Positions 11,101 through 17,461 of a stretch of DNA of 64,000 nucleotides are shown here, piece after piece. The notes below the pieces were generated by a model. It was not told where the DNA came from and did no database searches. It saw only the letters and a program-made list of their open reading frames with translations. This DNA comes from Sandaracinaceae bacterium (GTDB taxonomy: Bacteria > Myxococcota_A > Polyangia > Polyangiales > Houyiibacteriaceae), in assembly GCA_020633075.1 (NCBI GenBank), contig JACKEI010000001.1, positions 1,922,001 through 1,986,000 on the forward strand, read 5' to 3'. Numbering within the stretch: the first letter of the stretch is position 1; each line of letters begins with the position of its first letter. The position numbers and the translations under genes are program-made.

Positions 11101-12273
11101 GTAGAGCAGGCCCGTCTCACGCAGCAGCGCGACACGCTGGTCGGGGTCCGTGACGTGGCGCAGGCGCACCTCGTAGACCGCCACCAGCTTGCGCGGGTCG
11201 TTCGCGCTCTCGTAGATGGGCGAGAGCGACTCGGCTGCCTGCAGGTTGTCGGCGTCGATCTCGAGGACCTTCTCGTAGGCACGGGCCGCGCGGTCGGGCT
11301 TCTCCTTCTTCTCTTCCCAGAGCCGGGCGGCGCGGAAGAGCAGCGAGATCTTTTCCTCGTCGGGAGTCTCCTTCGCGTCCGCTTCCTTCTCGATGAGGCG
11401 GATCAGCTCGTCCCACTTCTCGCTCTCGGCGTAGAACTCCTCGAGCTCGTCCCACGCCTTGAGGGCGACGTAGCGGCGCTTGAGCTGCTCCTGAGCGCGG
11501 CGATCGTTCGGGTCCAGAAGGAGCACGCGCTGGAACGCGCGCACCGCGCCAGCGTCATCGCCGATCTTGTCGGCGTAGATCATCCCGAGCTTCTGGAGGT
11601 CGGCGAGGAGCTTGGTCTGATCGGGGTTGCCCTCACAGAGGACCTCGAGGATCTCGGCCAGTGGCTCCCACTCGCGCGCGCGCTCGTACAGGTTCGAGAG
11701 CGCCTCGAGCGCAGCGCTGTTGGACGGGTCCACCGAGAGCACGCGCTTCCACAGGTCGATGCAGATGTCGGGCTTGCGGAGGCGCTCGGTGGCCAGCTCG
11801 GCCATCTCCACGTAACGCAGCGGGCGGTCGGCTGGGTCGAGCATCTCGGCCTCGCGGCCCATGATCCCGATCAGGCTCTCCCAGTCGCGACGCTTCTCGT
11901 ACATCTCCTTGAGTCGCGTCATGGACTCGAGGTCGTTCGGCGCGACCTCCAGCACCCGCTCGAAGCACTTGATGGCCTCGGCTTGGTTGCTGGAGCGGTC
12001 GAGGTAGAGCATGCCCGCCGCTCGGTAGAGGTTGGCTTGAGTCTCCGGGTCCCTGTAGAGATCAGCCTTCTGGAGCAGGGTGCGGATGTAGTCCGACCAA
12101 CGCTTCTGTCCCTCGAACTTCTCGAGCGCCTCGTCCAGCTCGGCGACTTGGGCCAGCTCCTCAGCGCTCAGCTCCATGGAGACCGGCGCGGCCGAGGCCT
12201 CGGGGGTAGCCTCTACCGTCTCTTCGGACGTCTCTTCTGCTGCGGTGTCGTCGATCTCGTTCTCGTCGGACAT
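2152..12273 (-). CDS. gltI: Giant TPR protein, GltI/AgmK-like
   Basis: A 3373-residue protein made almost entirely of TPR-like helical pairs, so a scaffold for protein-protein contacts. It opens with about 35 acidic, unstructured residues and no signal peptide, which makes it cytoplasmic. Repeats run from about residue 40 to 3090 with a strict 72-residue period (two TPR-like hairpins per unit, motif AL..LY....W..L to AI..Y...L..DP). About 285 non-repeat residues follow, a separate predominantly helical domain of unknown function. ATG 12273 is preceded by GGGAA. In Myxococcus the gliding protein AgmK/GltI is likewise a several-thousand-residue TPR protein encoded with AgmU and PglI, and the neighbours here match that set. 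The name rests on architecture and context, not on an alignment; any very long TPR scaffold could look similar. Confidence 0.7.
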   Translation of the reverse strand: MSDENEIDDTAAEETSEETVEATPEASAAPVSMELSAEELAQVAELDEALEKFEGQKRWSDYIRTLLQKADLYRDPETQANLYRAAGMLYLDRSSNQAEAIKCFERVLEVAPNDLESMTRLKEMYEKRRDWESLIGIMGREAEMLDPADRPLRYVEMAELATERLRKPDICIDLWKRVLSVDPSNSAALEALSNLYERAREWEPLAEILEVLCEGNPDQTKLLADLQKLGMIYADKIGDDAGAVRAFQRVLLLDPNDRRAQEQLKRRYVALKAWDELEEFYAESEKWDELIRLIEKEADAKETPDEEKISLLFRAARLWEEKKEKPDRAARAYEKVLEIDADNLQAAESLSPIYESANDPRKLVAVYEVRLRHVTDPDQRVALLRETGLLYEERLRAPEQAFEKYLEAFGVAPHQEVVREDVDRLSGGVEGGVDRVIAAYASAIESGTDPAEITELRMSFGGVLTQAERIDDAIAQYRVVYDEVPDHEGAISALAELYRQTERFSDMLGIYDRRIELESDPEARRQMAYARASLFVNELADPAHAVEAYQAILAEYGDAEVDAYRALDELFEGQGAWSDFADIVERRILLAESPEEEAALKFRLGRALEEHLDQKVRAVELYQEVVSALPEHDGAREALEALLVDEAVGVQAARILVPIYQVREENERLIRALRVLHRGTEDSADRLELLTQIGDVYAYQIENPQKAFDAFCEALREAPSDANTLARLEAMAIEQDNFAALVELVGELAGSVEDTDLARTLWIKAAQIYDTQLSNVDGAVSAYRKVLDLDPADLEVLEALENLYRRTERWSALVGVLRSRVSISTDPGEQELLLSQMALIHDEYLEEPEAAISLHREILEIDPTSQNALAALDGLFARQEMWTELADNVDRQLAMADDPDRQIELMLQLAQLRETRMNATEAAIEIYRNVLDRDPSNAAATTALERLLAQPEHQVVIAEILEPIYLTHSEYQKLIGVHEIQATHASSPERRVQLLHRISELHEEALDDAQSAFSAMARALAEDPANATTQAQLDRLNLMIGGAEQLAAVYEERVATVEDPVLAASLHVKAAEIREEQLGDTERAIQHYRRVLELDDQHLEAAGALERLFHLSERYEDLAAIYLTKSGMLTDPDEQKAHLFRGAQIYEELLERPEAAIGVYGKVLEIDTEDQQALDKLIELHLRLEQWPQLLSVYERKADIVYDPDEKKRIYVEMGAVYERELNDVAKAIDTYQRILEIDPEDLTAIQRLDQLYQTTENWQELMSVLEREAELAQEPMEVISYRYRIAELWHRRLNDATRAVDIYRDILDVDPAHAPTTAALEAMIAEGTEPVAAAGVLEPIYRQLGESARLIAVHEVQIQHEEDPMRSVELLHQVAELHELHLDQTREAFDAYARALPLDNNNEVTLGSLQRLADIVNGWNDVTRLYDVEVERIRRDAPHDVVDMALRTAQIYEVQVGDVDRAIDRYTIVLGAHDTNLEAINALDRLYEGTERYAELAGVLRLQIQVAATPDEILNNQFRLGQVYQHHLGDVDSAIEQYREILAAAPEHQPAMSALELLFAEGVRPLMIGEIIEPIYRMSESWDRLLNVHEVQLNYQSDPHERVHMMQRIAEIAEERAADHDRAYVWVQRALLEDPSNEQTLAEVERLGSVLDHWAQLANTYVDALARTEDAEQKVALGKRLARVYEEELADVARAEETFRFVLSVDPADADALEALDRIYVANGAMHALSEVLKMRVAASSDSVDKVDFSFRLGTVLEEQLGRTEEAIAVFRRILDELEPEHAESIRALQVIYTRQEDWANLFAVFQKELGVVFGDAQQGDITAKMARLATVELGDPEQGVTLWKQVLELRGEDVEALNALGSIYANAENWKDLVEVLDREVAITSDEEQRKAIYTDLGRVWYEKLQRDRNALDAWEEVLAIEPGNTVALANISEIYRAGQQWHELADTLHRTVDAGAATMDDAAITHVHMQLGHLYASQLEQPLDAAEAYRNALDVNPAHFDALAALEVIYRNEGMWEEAIGVMEQRVNALQNPNDKIAQLLAIANTWAGEYGDADRGTSAFHRIAELEPMHNVAFSRLEALHTAAGRWEDLIEVYVQRVENTDSSEEQVSLLCKVAQVNEGKLQQLDQAFDALLLAWNVNFTNQRTAEKLEDITRKTKKWNELLAAANAALQETDDAETKIAICLNCAKWYGQELGHPEYAIPYYQQILAIDANNVPAMQQMAELYRSTKQWDTLAQVLGRLVEMTDDPEVLADTYVQMGQLADTHLNIPEQAGQYYTQALEVAPANVAALTALEGVLRREQRFPELLGILQRKAAALTEQPAILAAKLQLAELYEDRLGKPADGIRVYREVFEADDMNIVAMKGLERLYAQTAQYQGLLEVLERQLEIAETERERIALLTRIALMQEEEFVRPAIAADRLEQVVDIDPNHEPSLNGLARIYRGMQEWDKLIDTYERHVQATPDRAEKVRLHKASGEVFAQSLKDLDRAIDSYLNALSVDEEEVESLDALTRLYEERGDHSSALDMMGQLVKLIDDPEEIIDLRFRMGRILEDELGDRGGALEHFEAALDVNPGHLPSLEALRKIHLDSADWLSASKTLQQEVEYTESERVKSERLVDLGRVYADNLDEPEKAVAAFAQALAFDEDNEEAALPLAEHHFGLGQHAEAYPLLYLLGKRAAKREQDEQHRLALMLGESALAVGNTEEAIKAYNKAYQIDSAHLPSLTGVAAAYYAAKDWEKAFKFYQMLLVHHRDSLGREEITDIFYRLGVVKREQDEKRKALNMFDKALEEDAFHRPTLEAVIALYEEQQKWDQVIHYKKQILEVAETEDERFNLNVEVGDLWNDKQKNPGKAIESYREATYLKPDDHPVLHKLLAAYQRTKQWEEAIDIIEQISAADKRETARAKFSYTVAVIRRDELKDVDGAIDKFNEALDTNPKELKAFEAINKILTEKKDWKGLERAYRKMLHRIINMPDMKELQFNLLHTLGIIYRDRQKNFDSAAEAFRMASGINPEADTVHVILAELYSAMDGKNAEAIGEHQWLLKRDPNRVESYRALYKLYFDARAYDKAWCVAATLSFLKKADNEQQQFFQQYKQEGMIRPTSRIDNERWLKLLFHPDEDLVLSKIFELMAVPLFAVKGASDQALNLHQHKPVDVATSDVMFARTFGFVMQVMNLAIQPRLFVLQNVPGGMADQCSKPLPSVIAGNGVLTGYKPQDLTFLIGRHLAYYRGEHFIRTMLQSHTELRMVLLAALRIAGVGAADPQVDQWAQQLLPHFQQAQVDSLRALCRRFIDAGGAADVKVWMQCVESTAIRAGFLLCNDLETAANLVRQLPPAGSADLPPGDKLKELVLFSVSEQYFALREGLGIQIQV
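3000..12150 (-). repeat. Coding tandem repeat, 216-bp (72-codon) period, with 88-91-codon variant units
   Basis: Direct counting of several units from different parts of the giant gene gives 72 residues between equivalent positions (for example ALENLY to ALDGLF, ALDRLY to ALELLF, ALERLY to GLARIY). Four units carry an extra ~17 residues containing a PIY motif (near 10300, 9383, 8255 and 7549). The spacings are about 306, 376 and 235 residues, which correspond to blocks of 4, 5 and 3 units. The repeats are diverged at the DNA level, so this is old duplication rather than a recent satellite. Confidence 0.75.
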
Positions 12274-12354
12274 GCTCTTGATTCCCGCTGAATGATAGGG
12301 TCGCGCTCTTCGCTACTGGAAAGAGCCGCGCCCGTCGTCTCTGGGTTGGGGGGC

Positions 12355-13221
12355 CTACAGTTGGAGCTGATCTAGCTTGGAGCGCGCGGCGCGGACGTAA
12401 TGCTCGGGGGCGTTCTGTCCCGCGCCGGCGACGTACAGCTCGAGGTAGCGCACGGCTTCCTCGCGGTTGTCCATCTGAGCGTACGTCCACCCGATGGAGA
12501 AGAGCGCGTCGCTCATCGCCGGGAGGATATCGAGGGCCGCGCGGAAGGACTCCACCGCAGCGGCGAGGTTGCCCTGCTCCTGCTGGATGGTGCCCAGCAC
12601 GTGGTAGAGCTGCGCCTGCTCGTCGGTGCGCGGAATGGCCACGTCGAGCCCGCTGCGCAGCACGCGAATGGCCAGGTCCGGGAAGCCTTGATCCGCATAG
12701 AGGCGGCCGAGCGCGACGTAGGCCTCGATGAAGCGCGGGCCGCGGCGCGCGCTCTCGGTGTAGTTCACCAGCGCGCCGTGCGGGTCATCCAAGCGCTCGA
12801 GGCACTGAGCCAGCTTGTAGTACGCCTTGAAGAGGTTGGGGTCCGCCGCGATGGCGCCCTCGAACGCCTCCTTGGCGCGGTCCCACTGCTCGAGCTGCAT
12901 GCGGACGGTGCCGAGCTTCTCGTGGTAGCCCGCCGGCTCGGGGTTGACGGTGATCGCGCGGCTGAGGTGTTCCTCAGCGACCTCGAACTCCGACATCTCC
13001 ATGTGGACGATGGCAAGGTTGAAGAAGGCCTGGTCGTTCGTGGGGTCCAACGCGATGGCACGCTCGAGCGCCTCCTTCGCGTCTGCATAGCGGCCCGTGC
13101 GCGCCGCAGCGACACCGACGTTCATATGCGTCATGGACTCGACACGGGCGCGAGAGCAATTGCCGCCCGTCAGAATCACGAAAAAAACCAGTGAAAAACC
13201 GATGGTCTGGAGCCGGCTCAT
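12355..13221 (-). CDS. TPR lipoprotein or exported TPR protein of the Glt-like cluster
   Basis: A 288-aa protein with a hydrophobic leader (MSRLQTIGFSLVFFVILTGG) that ends at a cysteine (LTGGNC). Asn just before the Cys is unusual for a lipobox, so lipidation is likely but not certain. Residues 30 to about 270 form six to seven canonical TPRs, with A..LERAIALDP, AFFNLAIVHMEM and A..SFRAALDILP segments. Such proteins usually act as periplasmic or outer-membrane assembly factors, like PilF/AglT. The gene lies 81 bp upstream of the giant TPR gene on the same strand and follows a terminator, so these two may form their own transcription unit. No clear ribosome-binding site precedes ATG 13221. It resembles the TPR lipoproteins of myxobacterial gliding clusters, but which named protein it matches cannot be told. 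Confidence 0.8.
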   Translation of the reverse strand: MSRLQTIGFSLVFFVILTGGNCSRARVESMTHMNVGVAAARTGRYADAKEALERAIALDPTNDQAFFNLAIVHMEMSEFEVAEEHLSRAITVNPEPAGYHEKLGTVRMQLEQWDRAKEAFEGAIAADPNLFKAYYKLAQCLERLDDPHGALVNYTESARRGPRFIEAYVALGRLYADQGFPDLAIRVLRSGLDVAIPRTDEQAQLYHVLGTIQQEQGNLAAAVESFRAALDILPAMSDALFSIGWTYAQMDNREEAVRYLELYVAGAGQNAPEHYVRAARSKLDQLQL

Positions 13222-13348
13222 GGGGCACCGATGGTACGGAATTCAGGACGCAGATCACAATGCAAAACTTTGCTCACTTGCAGGTTGTCGATGGTCCAAA
13301 GTGGACCGAGGGGTCGGGCGACTGAGATTCGTGGTCCGGGCGCACACG

Positions 13349-13376
13349 AAAAAGGCGCCCCCTCTCGGGAGCGCCT
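13349..13376 (-). terminator. Rho-independent terminator after the FHA/TonB gene
   Basis: Read on the minus strand, AGGCGCTCCCGAGAGGGGG closes into a stem with GCGCCT and is followed at once by TTTTT. It lies 25 bp past the stop of the FHA/TonB gene and 128 bp before the next start. It separates the upstream half of the Glt-like cluster from the TPR lipoprotein and giant TPR genes. Its stem core and tail closely resemble the terminator at 23561. Confidence 0.8.
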
Positions 13377-13401
13377 CTTCATTGGGAACCCTCGCGCTCG
13401 G

Positions 13402-15471
13402 TCAGTTGGACTCGAGCGTGAACGGATAGGTCACCGATACCAGGCCACCACCGTCCGGAGCTGGGAAGGTCCAGCGCCGCACGGCCGACGCGACGCAGCT
13501 CTCGACGCGGGCGCTGCCCAAGGTCGAGCCCGAGACCGTGGAGGTGGTCACCGAGCCGCTGGCCGAGATGATCCAGCGAACGGAGACCGTGCCGCGCAGA
13601 TCGGGCTGCGAGTTCAGGGCCTGCTCGTAGCAGAACCGGACCTCACCGAGGTGGCGACGAACGACGCGGCGGATGACGTCCGCCGAGAGTGAGCCGCGCA
13701 CGTCGGCTGCGCCCGGACGAATCTGCGGACGTGCGGCCTGGCGATCGCCGAGCCCGCCACCGTCGCCGATGCCGCTGCCCGTACCGCGTCCGCTGCCGTG
13801 GCCGATGGTGCCGATGGTGCCCATACCGATGGTGCCCTGACCGAAGCCACCACCACCGCGACCGGTGCCCGTGAGACCCAAGCCGCCCATACCGAAGTTG
13901 GAGCCAGCCTGCGACCCGGTGAGCGCGCCGAGGGCGCTGATCTCACCCGCGCCGATGGCCTGATCACCGCCGTACGGCGAGGTGGGCGACATGAACGACC
14001 CCGAGAGCGCCGCGAGGGCGCCGACGACACCGGCGGTCGCCGCGTTCTCGCGCGCCTGCTCACGAGCCATCTGCTGATCTTCGGGGTTGGCGTCACCCTG
14101 GATGGAGTAGTGGTTGTCCGTGCGCTCCGCGCGCTCGTCACCCATGGCGCCGCTCTCACCTTCGTGCGCGGTGCCCGTCCCGCCAGCGTCCTCGGTGGGA
14201 GCCTCTTCCTCCTCCTCGGGCGGCGCCTCCGTCTCCGGCGGCTCGATGATGAACTGCGCGAGGCGGCTGTTGGGGTCGATGATGTCGTTGTTCAGGCCGG
14301 CGACCGGCGGCGGCGAGAAGTACATGGCCGTGAGGAGCGCGGCGACGAAAGCCATGACGCCACCCAGGTACGCGAGCGGTACCCAGTCGAGCGCGAAGCC
14401 CACCGCGACCTTCTTACCCGCCTTGACCGGGCGCACCATGAAGGTGAAGCCCTTCCAGGACACGCGCACCATGGCGCCCTCGGGGATGAGGTACTGCTGC
14501 GCGCCAGGGACCTCGGGGCAGGCGCCGAGGTTGATGCTCTCGATCGCCGTGGTCTGGTCCCCGATCATGACCTCGCCCGTTGCTCCCTGCGGGAACACCA
14601 TGGCCAGAGAGCCGCCGTTGACGATGCAAACGGGCATGCGCTGCGTGCCGATGATGTCGGGGGCGATGAGGTAGTCGACCTCTTCCTTGCCCTCGGGCTC
14701 ACCGATCCAGAACGTGCGGGCGGGCTTGAGGTGGTCCACGTGGAGCACCGACTTCCCCCACATGACCATGACCTCGAGGGCCTGCTCCGAGGTCTCGACG
14801 TCGTTGGGGTTGACGGGAGGACCGCTCGCGACGATGCCGTACGTCAGCTTCTCCGGGTCGATCGTGCTGAGGTCTACGTCATCCAGCGAGCGGCTGCTGG
14901 CACCCGCGGGGGGTGGCGCGAACGGGTTCGGAAGCGGCTTCTTGGCGGCGCCGAAGGGGTTCGCCGCAGGCGAAGCCGGAGACGCGAAGGGGTTCGATGC
15001 GGGGGCCGCCGGCTTGGGAGGCGGCGGGGCCGCAGCCACGGGCGGCGCGGGAGCCACGGCGGGTGCAGCAGGCTTCGCAGCGGGCGCGGCCGGCGGCGGC
15101 GGCGCTGCCTTCGCGATCGGCGGAGGGGCTGCTGGTGCGGCCGGGGCAGCCGCGACGGATGCAGCGGCGCCGATCTCCAGCACCACACGGCTCCCGCCCA
15201 AGGTGAGCTCGTCGCCGGACGACAGCTGCGCCTTGTTCACCTTCTTGCCGTTCACGACCGTACCCGAGGCCGAGCCGAGGTCGATGATGAACACCTCCGT
15301 CGGACTGGTGACCTCGATGACCGCGTGCATGCGCGAGACGTTGTCGTCATCGATGCGCAGGTGCGACGAAGGCAGCTTGCCCACCTTGATGATGTCCTGC
15401 GTCAGCGACTCAGTCCGGACGAGGGTGTCGCCGGTGTAGATCTTGAACGAGATCGGGATGTTATGTGCCAC
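13402..15471 (-). CDS. gltG: FHA domain, transmembrane and TonB-like protein with AgmX/PglI-type C-terminus (GltG-like)
   Basis: A 689-aa inner-membrane protein. Residues about 10-100 form an FHA domain (VGKLPSSHLRIDDDNVSRMH, later NGKKV), which binds phosphothreonine partners. An Ala/Pro-rich linker (about 105-200) and a globular cytoplasmic part follow. One membrane segment lies near 360-384, then an acidic stretch, a Gly-rich stretch (about 520-570) and a C-terminal ~100-residue TonB-like domain with the RVVRRHLGEVRFCYEQAL motif of AgmX/PglI proteins. These link the inner membrane to the periplasm in gliding and related machines. The start is a GTG at 15471: GGAGAAG lies 8 bases upstream, whereas a TTG at 15483 has no such site. 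A kinase with matching Thr targets would be a natural partner; the Ser/Thr kinase at 32939 is one candidate. Confidence 0.85.
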   Translation of the reverse strand: MAHNIPISFKIYTGDTLVRTESLTQDIIKVGKLPSSHLRIDDDNVSRMHAVIEVTSPTEVFIIDLGSASGTVVNGKKVNKAQLSSGDELTLGGSRVVLEIGAAASVAAAPAAPAAPPPIAKAAPPPPAAPAAKPAAPAVAPAPPVAAAPPPPKPAAPASNPFASPASPAANPFGAAKKPLPNPFAPPPAGASSRSLDDVDLSTIDPEKLTYGIVASGPPVNPNDVETSEQALEVMVMWGKSVLHVDHLKPARTFWIGEPEGKEEVDYLIAPDIIGTQRMPVCIVNGGSLAMVFPQGATGEVMIGDQTTAIESINLGACPEVPGAQQYLIPEGAMVRVSWKGFTFMVRPVKAGKKVAVGFALDWVPLAYLGGVMAFVAALLTAMYFSPPPVAGLNNDIIDPNSRLAQFIIEPPETEAPPEEEEEAPTEDAGGTGTAHEGESGAMGDERAERTDNHYSIQGDANPEDQQMAREQARENAATAGVVGALAALSGSFMSPTSPYGGDQAIGAGEISALGALTGSQAGSNFGMGGLGLTGTGRGGGGFGQGTIGMGTIGTIGHGSGRGTGSGIGDGGGLGDRQAARPQIRPGAADVRGSLSADVIRRVVRRHLGEVRFCYEQALNSQPDLRGTVSVRWIISASGSVTTSTVSGSTLGSARVESCVASAVRRWTFPAPDGGGLVSVTYPFTLESN

Positions 15472-15524
15472 TAGCTTCTCCAAACGGCCGGGTATGGACG
15501 GTCGTCAGACGGGATCTCAGAATC

Positions 15525-15782
15525 TCAGAGGTCTTCGACGGACTTGAGCATCTCCGGAATGAAGTGCTCACGGATCCGGATGAGGGTCGACCGGCGCCCG
15601 CGCCGCCGCACGTTCAGGAGCTCGCCGTTCGGGCGAACGAGATCGCCCGTGACGAGGTCGCCGTCCTCGAAGTTGAATTCCGTGGTCTCTGGCTCCTGCG
15701 CCGACGCGCTGGACGAGCCGAACGTGAGGTCGACAAGAAGAAGGGCCGCACCTAGGACCAGGAGTTTTGCGATTTCTTTCAT
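15525..15782 (-). CDS. Small exported protein of the Glt-like cluster (possibly GltF-like)
   Basis: An 85-aa protein: MKEIAKLLVLGAALLLVDL leader, probable cleavage after SSASAQ, then a short acidic and basic domain that ends in LIRIREHFIPEMLKSVEDL. This ending, a basic helix followed by an acidic one, is a pattern I associate with small proteins beside myxobacterial TPR/TonB clusters. ATG 15782 has a GAGGA site 6-7 bases upstream; longer in-frame starts do not give a signal peptide at the N-terminus. The FHA/TonB gene begins 53 bp downstream. A strong promoter-like sequence lies about 60 bp upstream. The function is not known; periplasmic location is inferred from the leader. Assignment to GltF is by position only. 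Confidence 0.75.
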   Translation of the reverse strand: MKEIAKLLVLGAALLLVDLTFGSSSASAQEPETTEFNFEDGDLVTGDLVRPNGELLNVRRRGRRSTLIRIREHFIPEMLKSVEDL

Positions 15783-15842
15783 GATTATCCTCTTGTCGCG
15801 CGCTACCGCGCCTGACGGGCGACGCCCGGTGATCAACGTCGC

Positions 15843-15872
15843 ATCGTATCCCTTCGGGCCTCCGATGGTCAA
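15843..15872 (-). promoter_or_regulatory. Internal promoter for the small exported protein and FHA/TonB genes
   Basis: On the minus strand TTGACC (15867-15872) and TACGAT (15843-15848) are separated by 18 bp, matching the housekeeping consensus at 5/6 and 4/6 positions. It lies in the 254-bp gap after the TPR lipoprotein gene and would give a leader of about 55 nt before ATG 15782. Confidence 0.6.
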
Positions 15873-16036
15873 CGCTCTAGTGTGCAACGCCTGACCATTC
15901 GAAGAGGGATACGCGGGTAAGACACCGCCGCGGATTCGAAGTTCCGCCCTTCCCTCACTTCATGGCGAGAGGCGGCGCCCAATTGAGAGAGCCCCGCGGC
16001 AGCGCCGCGAGGCTCGCTTGGTAGCGGACGGTGGCG

Positions 16037-17461
16037 TCAGCCGCCTTCGGCCGCCGCCGCGCGCTCGAGCGCTTCCTGCTGGCGCTGCATCTCTTCGACC
16101 TCGCGCTGCATGGCCTCACCCTCGCGGACGGCCGCGATGATTTGCTCGATCTGTTGGATGCGACCGGGCGCGCAGGTCTGGGCCCCACGACGGCGACGCC
16201 GACTGCTGCTGCCGCGCTGGGGTGCCTCCTCGGCGCAGCGCGCGGTCACCTGGCTGACCGTCTCGGCGTAGCGTGGCGCGCTGCCCGCCTTCTGCACGAA
16301 CTGCTGATAGTACTGCTTGGCGCGCTCCAGCTCCGGGATCGTGCCACCGCGGTACTCGTGGTAGAGGATGCCGAGGTTGTAGTAGGCCTCCGGACGGTTC
16401 GCATCCAGCTGGATGGCCGCGTTGTAGCGCGCCTCGGCCTGCTCCACCTCGTTCAGGCCGCGGAGCGCCGCGCCGAGCCCCAGGGCAGCGTCGTAGCTGT
16501 TGGGGCGCAGCTCGAGCGCCCGCGAGAAGGCGCCACGCGCGTCCGCGTAGCCACGGAACGAGAACGTGATCTGTCCGAAGTTCATCTGAGCCTCATACAG
16601 CGAGTTGTCGATGACGATGGCGCGAGCGAAGAAGCGGAGCGCCCCGTTCACGTCACCACGCGCGACCTTGATGAGGCCCCACGTGTTGTAGATGGGGGCG
16701 TAGCTGTCGCTCAGCAGCTGCGCCTGACGGCAGACGATCTCGGCGAGGTCGTAGGCTGCGGGGTTGTTGCGCTGACCGCGGGTGTAGTACAGCAACGCCA
16801 TCTGGTTGTAGGCCGCCATGTCGTCGGAGTCGATGGCCAGCGCACGACGCAGGTTGTTGAGCGCCTCGGTCTCCGTGGTCGTGCGCTGTTCCCCCGTCTG
16901 CGCGGCCGCCTCGCGCCGCTGCAGGATCGCCAGGTTCGTGTAGCCCGACGAGCAGGTCGCAGGGTTGTCCTCGACCGCCCGCGCGAACGCCTGACGCGCT
17001 TCGGCGACGTTGCCCGCCTCGAGCGACATCAGGCCGATGGCGACGCGCGGCTTGCACATGGTCGCCGTGACGGACAGCGCCTGCTCGAAGTGGCGGCGCG
17101 CACCGCTCTGATCACCGCAGCGCAGCACCGCGAGGCCCGCCATGTAGTGAGCCTCGGCCAGCGAGCGCTGGGCGCCGATGGTGGCCTCGTAGGCGTTCTC
17201 GACCTCGGTACAGCGCCCGGGGTTCCAGCCCTGCTCCTCGTAGCGAGCGAAGAGCGTGTTGGCGCTGGTCCAGCGGTTGTGAGCCTCCACGGAGACCGCC
17301 TGCCCGGAGGCGCTGGTCACGGTGGTCCCGGTCTCCGTGGTGGCGGCCTCGCCGCCGCTGGTCCCTTCGCCCCCGCCGCTACCGCCGCCACCGCAGCCAG
17401 CGCTCGCCGTAGCGATACCCAAGAGCACGAAGCCCACCTTGATGTTTCGAAGGGTGTTCAT
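16037..17461 (-). CDS. gltE: TPR lipoprotein, GltE/AglT-like
   Basis: A 474-aa lipoprotein: leader MNTLRNIKVGFVLLGIATA and a good lipobox SAGC at residues 20-23, followed by a Gly/Ser-rich tether (about 24-40) typical of outer-membrane lipoproteins. The body (about 60-410) is a run of TPRs, with segments such as ALRFFARAIVIDNSLYEAQM and AFSRALELRPNSYDAALG. The tail is basic and then a charged Glu/Gln-rich helix (EQIIAAVREGEAMQREVEEM). Its ATG overlaps the stop of the 1198-aa TPR gene by 4 bp (ATGA), so the two are co-translated. In myxobacterial gliding clusters AglT/GltE is a TPR lipoprotein encoded next to AgmU/GltD, which this order mirrors. The specific name is inferred from context; lipoprotein plus TPR is certain. 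Confidence 0.78.
   Translation of the reverse strand: MNTLRNIKVGFVLLGIATASAGCGGGGSGGGEGTSGGEAATTETGTTVTSASGQAVSVEAHNRWTSANTLFARYEEQGWNPGRCTEVENAYEATIGAQRSLAEAHYMAGLAVLRCGDQSGARRHFEQALSVTATMCKPRVAIGLMSLEAGNVAEARQAFARAVEDNPATCSSGYTNLAILQRREAAAQTGEQRTTTETEALNNLRRALAIDSDDMAAYNQMALLYYTRGQRNNPAAYDLAEIVCRQAQLLSDSYAPIYNTWGLIKVARGDVNGALRFFARAIVIDNSLYEAQMNFGQITFSFRGYADARGAFSRALELRPNSYDAALGLGAALRGLNEVEQAEARYNAAIQLDANRPEAYYNLGILYHEYRGGTIPELERAKQYYQQFVQKAGSAPRYAETVSQVTARCAEEAPQRGSSSRRRRRGAQTCAPGRIQQIEQIIAAVREGEAMQREVEEMQRQQEALERAAAAEGG

Noticed and set aside
8731..12291. An 1186-codon open frame on the plus strand, and other long plus-strand frames (e.g. 2128-4005, 4540-6555, 6883-8724)
   Set aside because: They lie antisense to the giant TPR gene. 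Their translations are His/Arg/Leu/Val-rich with no domain or leader. They arise because GC-rich codons with third-position G/C leave few stops on the opposite strand.
15472..15483. TTG start 4 codons upstream for the FHA/TonB gene
   Set aside because: No ribosome-binding site serves it; GGAGAAG is correctly spaced for the GTG at 15471.
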